64,000 nt of DNA. Origin: Ascarosepion bandense (lineage: Eukaryota > Mollusca > Cephalopoda > Sepiida > Sepiidae). Of the stretch, positions 55,876 through 64,000 are shown piece after piece. The notes beneath the pieces were generated by a model. It worked only from the letters and a program-made list of their open reading frames with translations, ran no database searches and had not been told where the DNA came from. Both the position numbers and the translations under genes were made by a program. The number at the start of each line of letters is the position of its first letter. The stretch's first letter is position 1. The stretch spans positions 682,001 through 746,000 of the forward strand of contig JBBBDQ010001028.1 of assembly GCA_037127315.1 (NCBI GenBank), given 5' to 3'.

Positions 55876-56939
55876 TAAATTTTCACAAGTCAGTGTAAAA
55901 AAAATTTATAGCCAACGAAATGTGACGGGAGAGATTTAATGCGAGTGTGAAAAAAACCCCAACAAACACGCACGTATATGAACTTTCTGACCTGCTCACC
56001 ACTTATACACGATACTTTGGCCATCAGAAAAACAAACGGACCTCGATATGTAAAGTCACAAGCTTATTTACCTGAAAAAAGTCAACTTTAGGCTCAAAAC
56101 ATGTGTAGCGACACAAATATCATTATGGACACTTAATATATCATACAAAAAGCAAGTAATATTAATAATAACAACAACAACAAATCTACACTTTAAACAA
56201 AACGTTCACAGCTTCTCGCACTTTTTCTTACACGCACGCACGCGCGAGAACACACACATTGACATCCGATACAGATTACACGCCAAACTCTTCAAACTTA
56301 CCTGACTTCATTCTCGCACAACGAGTACCACTGTAACACTATTTTTAGCCTGGCCGGAGGGAAGTAATTATATTAGTGGTATTATCAGTTGTTGCAAATA
56401 ACACGGAAGAAATTGTGTTGGTCCGTATTATTAATTTTTATAAATCGAAAAGAACCAACTAAAAAGAGTCGCTGTTCTAATATGAACGCAGGTAATAAAA
56501 TTTATACCGGTGTGGGCAGACGAAGGTAAGGGGTCGCAAAACCTAAATCCGAGAGATATGACCGAATTCATATTTTGTGGGCGTGCTATTAATTGACAGG
56601 TGGAAATGGCGTCGCTAGGAGAAAAACAATTGATGTTTGAGATACACCGCAGATAAAAGAAAAAAAAATTAAATCAAAACATTGATTATCGGAAAGGAAT
56701 GTCACCAATAAAGAAAATATTTGATGAGTGTAAAAGATTAAATTCCATGAGAATGAAATGAAATTTAAGATTTAGTTGAAAAGGAATTTATAAACATAAA
56801 AGCTAGGTTTTTTCGGCATCAAAAATAAAAAGTCGAAAGGAAATGATGTCACCAAAATAGAAGCTGCTTCTTTGTTTGAACCGAAGAAAAAGAACAGAGA
56901 GAAAGGTGGCCCCGACATAAAGACGTGGGTGAAAGTGAT
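55876..56939. other. Unassigned sequence beginning with repeat A-like bases
   Basis: TTCACAAGTCAGTGTAAAA at 55884 matches the opening of repeat family A (2830 onward), then diverges. The rest holds no recognised feature. A CGCACGCACGCG tract lies near 56234. Confidence 0.4.
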
Positions 56940-57560
56940 TTCATTTGGCCAGAGATTAGACTTGCATGTTTGCCATCCTCCCCCTCCAGTGAATTTGAGA
57001 CAAGAATAAAAATAGAGACCAGTAGAGTCGAGAAAGAGTCCAGTCGGCTCTCGGCCCAGAGATGTAACGACGAAGGTAAGGCGCCAAGACACTGAGCGTC
57101 CACCGTAGGGCTGGTCGCCTTCCATAGAGTTCCTGACTGAAGATGTACAAAGACAGTGATATTTGCCACGCCTTTGGATGCCAACCGTAGAGAATCCTGC
57201 TGCCGACCGACCGAAAAGAATTAAAGTCAGACAAGAAGTGGTTTTGCAGACGAAGTTTGAAATGGCCAACCAGAGTTAAAGACAGACAAGAAGTGATTTT
57301 GCCAAGAGAAATAGTTGCGCCGAGCCGAGGCAGAGAAGACAAATTACCACCACCGCCGCTGCCCACCACACACAAAGACCAACTTTCGGCAGTGTTCGTA
57401 AAGCTTAGGTGAGAAGCGAACAAAGACATTTTGAATCGATACAAACTTGAAAACTCCGATTGGAGTGAACTGACATTACCAACCAAAAACTCGAATTAAT
57501 GTCAAGAAGACAAACGCTTCTCTTGGACGAAACTTCCGCCCCGTTGTCGGCTAAGGTAGA
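56940..57560. other. GC-richer block of unknown nature
   Basis: Less AT-rich than its surroundings. It contains an internal partial duplication: GTCAGACAAGAAGTGGTTTT near 57224 and GACAGACAAGAAGTGATTTT near 57283. GACGAAGGTAAGG occurs at 57069 and a close copy lies at 56519. An antisense frame of 176 codons (56956-57486) has no domain. It could be an LTR or an untranslated exon with splice-donor-like GTAAG, and I cannot decide. Confidence 0.3.
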
Positions 57561-57582
57561 AATAGGGGATTGGCTATTGTTA

Positions 57583-57583
57583 T

Positions 57584-57620
<37 letters not shown>
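57583..57620. repeat. (TA)n microsatellite
   Basis: A pure TA run of about 38 bp. Confidence 0.95.
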
Positions 57621-57624
<4 letters not shown>

Positions 57625-57979
57625 ATATAAAGACTTTTTCCGCAACTTATTCAGGCGTCATTCAATTTATTTTTGGTAACGTTTTCATTAACCCAAATGT
57701 GCGCGCGTCCAGTCTGGTTCAACTTGGTGAAGAGACAGCTAGCAAGATTTCAGCGTGACTTCCTTGAGATCAAAATTCACAGCGTGGGCGGAGAAGAACA
57801 CCGTTGTAAGAGTCGACTTGAAGACCAGCTGTTGAATCGAAGCCATCAACGACTGGGCGGCCGAGCGTCAGTTCACACACCACCAGGATTTCCTTATGTC
57901 GAAAATGAAACTGCAGACCAGACTGTCATTCCCCTCTAGAGATTTGCAAACAAACATTGGCCTACAAACGTTTCGAGAT

Positions 57980-58420
57980 GAAGTAAAAATGAAGATCGTC
58001 ATCCAGTAACACCGGACGTCAGCATGAACATCGACGGTAAAAGATGAATTTCCTTAGCGTGGCACTATCGTATTGAATAATATCATCTGTGAGAGAGACA
58101 TTGACAACTGGATCAAAGCAGCTCATACTGCTCTTACACCAGTTTTTCAGCAATCACGGTTTCACTATAAAAACCAAAATCCGTTCTTCGGTACACTTGC
58201 GAGACCTAGATTTTGTTTCGTCGAGACATCAAGTGTCTGGAGAAGTTTCAGCAAATGAAACTCCGAAGAATCCTTAGCATCAAGTTGGGAGGACTGCATC
58301 ACCAACAATGAGATCTTCTCTACAGTCAGGGCAAGCATCCTTCAACAACACCTCCGTAGGGTGGGTGACGTTTCCAGAACGCTTTCCACTCGGCCCCCAC
58401 GTATCATCCTGTATATACAG
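57980..58420 (+). pseudogene. C-terminal fragment of an RTE-type LINE
   Basis: The plus strand reads NHGFTIKTKI near 58155. Further on, RHIKCLEKFQQMKLRRIL can be read across frames at 58218-58276. It continues SWEDCITNNEIFSTVRASIL and QQHLRRVGDVSRTL (58280-58380). The L-x-RF-x-x-x-LR-x-IL-x-I-x-W-x-D-x-ITN-x-E pattern is typical of the tail of RTE/BovB-like ORF2. No active-site region remains. It stops against the mariner end at about 58421. Confidence 0.55.
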
Positions 58421-58840
58421 AGTGCGATAGCTAAATTTTAATCTAAATTAAAGCAAAAATGAAAATAACACCGACATCTCCTTTTAACAGATATATTTAC
58501 CAAAATTACATAAAAATATACTGAAAGAATAGATTTATTTAAATAAATCACAATTGGCTTCAACCATGTCTTCTAGACGACTTTGTGATCTCCTGCAACT
58601 CTTCTAGACAGTCTCCTTGTTTAAGCTGGTAACTGCTTCCATAATATTTTCCTCCAGTTCATCTTTGGTGTTTTGTTAGTATCTCGATCCACTGCGCCCC
58701 ATATATAATAATTAAGAGGATTGCAGTCTGAGGAGTTAGGTGGCCAGATGTGAGGGGTGAAATTGTCTGACAGCCATGACTTGGTTCTTCTGCTTGTGTG
58801 ACATGGTGCAGAGTCCTATTGCCATATGTCAAAATGTCTC
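58421..58840 (-). pseudogene. Mariner-type transposase C-terminal fragment with terminal repeat
   Basis: The minus strand reads CHTSRRTKSWLSDNFTPHIW, then PPNSSDCNPLNYYIWGAVDR and a DTNKTPKMNWRKI tail. PPNS-x-D-x-NPL-x-YY is the third catalytic block of mariner/Tc1-type transposases. The plus strand at 58421 (CAGAGTGCGATAGCTAAATT after TATA) is a likely element end next to a TA target. The fragment is truncated before the second catalytic Asp. Confidence 0.7.
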
Positions 58841-58879
58841 CTATGTGGTTAAGAGTAGCGTAGTTTTTTTTTTTTTTTT

Positions 58880-59180
58880 GTTTTTTTTTAATAATTTCAC
58901 CCCAAACAAGGCGGAACTGCCACTAGTGTGCAGAGGATTACAGCAAAAGAAAAGGCTGTATACAGTGGGTATTGAAGAAAGGGTCAAAGATGAACGGGAT
59001 AGAAGATGGATATTAACATTACCTTTAAATCTTTGGATATTGTAGCTATCAGAGAAGTCAGTAAACGGAAGCGAGTTGCACAGGCGAAAAGTGCAAGGAA
59101 AGAAACTATTCGAATAGAAGTGTTGATTACTTTTAACTAATTCGGCAGTAAAAGGGTGGAACCTAAATGCCAATCTAGTA
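58880..59180 (-). pseudogene. 3' end of a CR1-type LINE
   Basis: The minus-strand frame reads FRFHPFTAELVKSNQHFYSN, then SFFPCTFRLCNSLPFTDFSD and YNIQRFKGNVNIHLL. This matches the C-terminal block of the 42.3 kb LINE (HPFTV...NSLP...YNLQEFKCNVNGHL). It is 5'-truncated, with its 3' end facing left. Confidence 0.75.
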
Positions 59181-60290
59181 GCACGCTTAAATTAACGTGG
59201 ACGATGTACTAGAAAAAAAAGCTCATCAGAGCAGTTGCCATGAAAATATTTGCAGTTGATAAGGTTATTGTTGTTATTTGTAAATATATTTATAATATGA
59301 ACAATATGATTTCAACTAGATTGTTATAACAACAAATAACAGGTGTCCTTGATCGATATCACCCGTAAGCCAGGAGGACACAGATCAGTTGGAAGATAAC
59401 AAATCTCAAACGTAGTCATTATGAAGGCGGGATTTATTTACACTGTGCTCTTTTCAGATGCAAGAATGAACGAAGAGAATTTGTAGAAGAAAACTAGTAG
59501 AAATGAAATGTTTCTTCTATTGGAAAAACGTGGATATGAATTTTTTGTTAGAGATGGTTTAGTTCTAAATCTTTTAATAACAGTTTATAGGATTCAAGAG
59601 CCAGCTCAGGAGAACGTAAACAGATTAGTTAGAAATATTTTCCTCTTTGAGTTCTGATCAGCTTGGATGTGTAAAGAAGTTTGAGTAAACGGTAATAAAA
59701 CTGTTTTAAAAGGAAGACTTAGTTTCGACATTATTGAAGAAATCTAATATACATACATATTCACATTAGACAAATGAAGAACTTAAATAGCTAAGTCGAC
59801 GGACTAGGGAGCTAATGACTATGAATCCCAGAGAAATGGTAAAGAAAAAAATTTATCAGTATGGAAGCCTGATCAGACCGCTAAAATGAAACTCATTTTG
59901 TTCGTAACAACCAGTAATTGTTAAAAATACAAATGCATGACAAATGAAGAGCACAATAAACAAACAGATGAAAAAGGTAAATAGAAACTATCGCAGGCAT
60001 GGGTATGGTTACACAGAAAACACCCAAAACCAGAAATAGATCATTGCAAACCAAATCTAAAGCATTGAGACATTATTAATGTATTTTGTAAAATTAGGAT
60101 CAAACAACAACAACAATTTAAGTAGCTTATAAAATAAGCGGAATGAAGTCATAAATATATTTTGCACTTTGTAGAAACAGATTTCTACATTCTATTTTAA
60201 ACTCATTAATAGTGGATCACAGCCATATATTCTCAATTTCTGCTAAAACCATTAAAAGTGGATCACATTCAAAAACGCTTTCCGATTAGT
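59181..60290. other. Unassigned AT-rich sequence
   Basis: A short inverted repeat (TGTTATTTGT and ACAAATAACA) surrounds 59272-59342. No gene is supported. Confidence 0.5.
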
Positions 60291-60299
60291 TAATATATA

Positions 60300-60910
60300 A
60301 TAGTAATCATATTTCCATACAACCTTTCTCCTGCACATGCGCCAACCGATTTCCTATCCGATCAGGTGGCATGAGTTAGCTATTTAAGCACGTTCTCGTG
60401 CGGTCAGAAGAGAGACAAGGAAAGAGCAGTAAATAGCTAAGCCGAATCCATAACGACACACATTTTCACACTATCACCTTCTCTAGCGCTGATTGCTTAA
60501 TCTTTCCTCTTCACTTGATCGCCATCAACACAATGAAAGAAAGGAATAAACTCGTCACGCGAATCCACGACGCGCCACTTCTTAGGCTAAAGTTAATTTT
60601 TATTAACACCAATTCGGCTTAAGAAACACAATCTCTTCAACGTCTTCAGCAACACTTACATCGCAATATCAACTCATTAAGCAAGACGAGATACCAAAAC
60701 TCACTCAAGAACAATTCATAAATGCAGTCAGAGAGACAACTATTCTAAACTAAACAGAAAGTTGAACGAACTTTTCTCAACAACACAAATTGTTTATTTT
60801 CCTTTCGAACATTCACATACATTTTCAATTTGACTGATAACTACACACTTAATTAAACTTGTGTTCTTTATATTAACATAATACAACTTCAAATATTTTC
60901 TGACGTACAC
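60300..60910 (+). repeat. LTR-like sequence with TATA box and primer-site-like end
   Basis: A TATA-like CTATTTAAGCACG at about 60380 is followed by a CA-rich leader and a T-rich polyadenylation-like region. At 60890 GTACACAACAAATTGGCGATC gives a CA end, then TTGGCGA, as in gypsy/BEL primer sites. There is no paired LTR or downstream gag, so it is an inference from layout. Confidence 0.35.
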
Positions 60911-61884
60911 AACAAATTGGCGATCTTCCTACAAATTGATAACCCTTAAATAAAAAGTTATAAACTAGTTCAATATATCATTTTTGTACGCGTTTTTTGT
61001 CTTTTCTGCATTTGATTAAGTAAAAATTTTAGAGGATCAGTTTAACAGCATGTCTATCCTCTACATAATGGTTACTCCGAAACTCAAATGTGCAGAGCAT
61101 AATATTAAAAAGCAACAAAAATAACTTAACTAAGGATCAGTTTAACAACATGATATTTCTCTACAACTTGGTGAAGTCTGTTTACTGAAACCCAATCTCG
61201 AGCCTGTATAAATCATTTAGGGCCCATAAGTTTAAGAGAGTAACTATGTGCCGACTAAGAAATACAACTATGCGATTTCCATCTCATTAGACTTTCTTCT
61301 TGTGATGATAAAATCTATGACCAAGTAACCAATTTCAGTTGACATTCGGGTGACGAACTTATTACTCCTCAAATCTGCACTTTAAAAAGTCTCCTCACAT
61401 AACTCTGTGTAAGTATAGTGAGTGAAGGATTAATGTTATAGAGATCTCTTAGGGTAAACTTTACACTGTAAAGGCTTCTAGCATACTCGAGGCGCTGAGT
61501 GAAATCTACCGATTCATACAACCCGCGCCTGTGTTGCTCTTATTAGCAAAGGAACTATAAGTATTTATATAACGTAAAAGAAATGTAAATTATATAAAAA
61601 TAATTTTCGTTTTATGAGAAGAGTGTTTTAAACACTACTTGTATTAAAAAAGAAATGTAATAACACATCTTCTTTAAATAAAAAAAATGCTAAAATGAAA
61701 CAAGTTGGTTAATGAATTTGTGAACAAGCATGGTTTAAAGAGATACTTGATCTAAAGAGATTTTTTATATACTTTTTAATTTTGTTTTCATTTTTATAGC
61801 CAATTTTTAAAGTAATTTCACTCCTAGCAAAGTAATAGAGCCACTAAGTCACTGAGTGTAAGAGAATATAAGAAAAATATACTA
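60911..61884. other. Unassigned sequence with a short direct repeat
   Basis: AGGATCAGTTTAACARCATG occurs at about 61033 and 61134, each followed by CTCTAC. Possibly the remains of an internal retrotransposon region. No gene supported. Confidence 0.4.
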
Positions 61885-62800
61885 TTAAGGAGAAAGAAGA
61901 TAACGATTGACATTGCATTTAAATGTTTGAAGATCAAAGTTGACTGGGAAGCAAGAAGCTGTAATATTTCCAATAACGAGAAATGCAATAAAAGAAGCTG
62001 TCAGTATAGAACTTACGGTTACATCTAGCCATTTCAACTGTAAAACGATGAGACCTTGCCACGAATCTAGTACGGGGCTTAAATTCATAAAGTTTAGGTG
62101 CCATAGAGGAAAGTTCATCAGAACACCTACCATGAAAATATTATATAAATGATGAAGTGGAGCTACGTTACGGTGGTGGGAACGAGACTGGAGCCAAGAT
62201 GCCAGGTCAGGACCGATAACATTACAGATTATTTGGATTTTATCAAGAATCTCTAAATATATAGCAGGACCACTAGACCAGATGTAGTAGCAATATTCAA
62301 AGCAAGGACGAATGGTAGACTAATAAATATGTAAGATAGATTCTCTCAAGAAAAAACTATCTATACCGACACAGTTAAACAAGCTGAAGACCAAGCAATT
62401 GATACAACATAATCTTTCCACTTCATGCTAGTGGAAAAAGAATGAGAAGGCGGAATGAGTAATTCTCCTGGAGATTATCATCAGCCATGCTGACAGAAGG
62501 TAAAAAGGGTTCACTCAAATGATAAAAAGAAAGCAGTTTCGTTTTGGGGGCATTAAAATTAACAAACCGCTCCTTGCCTCATTTAACAATAGATTGTAAA
62601 TTATTTTTTAGATAAGTTGCCAATTGGCCCTGTCGAGCCGATCAGACTTACTATTAAGACAGGAGTAAATAGGTGTGTAATCACAAGAACTGATGACATC
62701 AGGAAGGTTATTTATGAAAATTAGGAACAACTTGGATCTAAGGATAAAGCTCTGGGGAACACTTGCATTAGTGCAAAAAAATAGAATAGTAGCCATTCAA
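61885..62800 (-). pseudogene. CR1-type LINE, RT to C-terminus, decayed
   Basis: The minus strand reads FLIFINNLPDVISSCDYTPI then YSCLNSKSDRLDRANWQL (62608-62796), where Y-A-D-D is missing between the two pieces. Across frames it continues STIRPCFEYCYYIWSSGPAI, LEILDKIQIICNVIGPDLAS and finally LQTFKCNVNRYLLS at the left end. This is the same family as the 42.3 kb element, 5'-truncated. Confidence 0.75.
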
Positions 62801-63322
62801 GACAACTTTCATTTCATTTCGCCCAACTTTTCTGTCGTTAACGGGCATTGTGATATCAGGGATATAACAACAGCAAAGCTCACGGACAGGACAGAACAGA
62901 AGGACTGAAAGGAAAACGAATGACGAACGCTTGTTCTCAGAGAGACTTTTATATACTATGACAATATATATATATAGTGTCCTTCGTGGAGAAATGCATA
63001 TCACATATATCTACTGCAAGGAGGAAGAAAAGGAAAGGTCATACATATAATATGAAGATATTTCTGATCTGTAACAGACATTGTTATGACTCCAGATTTA
63101 AGAGGCCGGATTAATCTATGTTCCAGCGGGATAAAGCAGGCTTCATCTATATCTCAGCGGGATAAAGCAGGATTCATCTACACCCCAGACGTATAAAACA
63201 CCATGTGACTTGAGGGTGCAGAAGGAGACAGATTTTTTCCTCAGCCTGAGTCAAGGCTCAAACAGAAAGAAAACAACCTTCTCGATGCGTTGCTGTTTAC
63301 AAACTGTCAAAATGACTAGCGC
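62801..63322. other. Unassigned sequence with two 31-bp tandem units
   Basis: CAGCGGGATAAAGCAGGCTT starts at 63124 and a close copy at 63155, each followed by CATCTA. A short TA run lies near 62965. No gene supported. Confidence 0.5.
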
Positions 63323-63577
63323 TTAGGTCACTATCTGAAGTGACGTCACGAAGCTGCTGTCGAATGTCTTCGAGGTATTCAAAACAACAGCACCTTTCTT
63401 GTTTAAAGCTTGATAAACTTTTTCAGCAATAACCGTTAACACATCAACAGTTGACCTAAAGAAGCGAAAACCATGATTTGAAAAAAGATACCGCAAGATG
63501 CAATACTTAACCAATTCATTGTTAATTAGAGCCTGTGGTGAACATGAAATTAAAAGTAACTCTCTTCTTTTCTTCAC
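63323..63577 (-). pseudogene. CR1-type reverse transcriptase fragment (fingers/palm start)
   Basis: The minus-strand frame reads LFSNHGFRFFRSTVDVLTVI, then GAVVLNTSKTFDSSFVTSLQ. These correspond to YGFR-x-x-RST-x-D-x-L and to the LDISKAFD block, where the catalytic Asp region reads LNTSKTFD. It may be the upstream continuation of the fragment at 61.9-62.8 kb, separated by an insertion or deletion. Confidence 0.6.
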
Positions 63578-63603
63578 TTTAAAAAAAAGAAATCTCAGTG
63601 ACG

Positions 63604-64000
63604 TGTGAAATCCTGATTTTGCCGAATAGGAAAAAGGATTGACCTCGTACTCAAAGAAAAAGACGAAGCCGGATTTCGCGATCAGATGTTAAATTAAATT
63701 TCTAACCAATGGAAGGAAGCAATTTGAAAAACTGAGAGAAATGCTACCACCAGCAACATGTCACACATTCGTTCTCCTTCCTCACTCATGCTATTTCCTT
63801 TACTTTTTCTTCTATATCCTCAACATTCCCACAATCAACAAAAAAAAACAACAGCAACAACAAGATAATTCAACTGACTTCTAAATATTAAATCCGATGA
63901 GTACAATTCTCTTTATTTCTTCACCTTACTTTATTAGTAAACTGTTAATCTTTCTACATACACGCATTCTGCTACTCACTACTATTTCTCCTTGAACATT
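63604..64000 (+). repeat. Dispersed repeat family A, copy 3 (cut by the window end)
   Basis: It opens TGTGAAATCCTGATTTTGCC. It shares CACACATTCGTTCTCC, CAACAGCAACAACAAGATAA, TTCAACTGACTTCTAAATAT and GATGAGTACAATTCTC with copy 2, in order. It continues past the right edge. Confidence 0.6.

Noticed and set aside
56772..57486. Long antisense frames of up to 176 codons
   Set aside because: No domain, signal or family pattern. Three overlapping frames stay open in a GC-richer block where stops are simply rarer.

Overview
The window is eukaryotic, AT-rich and almost entirely repetitive. I recognise no host protein-coding gene. The mix of elements fits a mollusc, most probably an octopod cephalopod: a repeated tRNA-derived SINE, several Penelope-like elements (PLEs), CR1/jockey-type LINEs, a CsRn1-type Ty3/gypsy element, an R4/Dong-like LINE with a restriction-like endonuclease, mariner/Tc1 fragments, and many (TA)n, (CA)n and (TATC)n arrays. 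The species call rests on recalled similarity of these families, not on a search.

Layout. 1-9.2 kb: a Tc1 transposase stub, a LINE endonuclease fragment, a SINE, a 5S rRNA-derived sequence next to a tRNA-like sequence, and two (TATC)n arrays. 9.2-25.3 kb: a nested stack. A minus-strand mag-like Ty3/gypsy element (about 4.8 kb once the insertions are removed) was split twice. A plus-strand CsRn1-like element (9616 to about 15055) lies near the end of its pol. A minus-strand Tx1/L1-like LINE (19241-25075) lies in its 5' LTR, flanked by a 14-bp target duplication. 25.3-36 kb: SINEs, a PLE 3' end, a CR1 fragment, an R4/Dong-like LINE bounded on both sides by (TAA)n, and a second PLE 3' end split by a solo CsRn1-type LTR. 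36-46 kb: a mariner fragment interrupted by a SINE, a decayed PLE whose 5' edge is a roughly 100-bp inverted repeat, and a CR1-like LINE with a second inverted duplication. 46-48 kb: microsatellites, then a 1036-bp element with TGTTA/TAACA ends and a 5-bp duplication that holds three tandem hairpin-rich units. 50-64 kb: more SINE, LTR, PLE, LINE and mariner fragments.

Nearly all coding remnants carry stops, frameshifts or damaged catalytic residues. The best preserved are the CsRn1-like gag/pol, the Tx1-like LINE ORFs and the R4-like LINE, and none is intact. The nesting gives a partial age order: the mag-like element is older than the CsRn1-like element and the Tx1-like LINE, the mariner is older than its SINE, and the 34.6-36.1 kb PLE is older than its solo LTR. 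The most unusual objects are the hairpin-array element at 46.8-47.8 kb, the large fold-back at 41.8-42.0 kb, the LINE inside a (TAA)n tract, and the 5S/tRNA-like pair.
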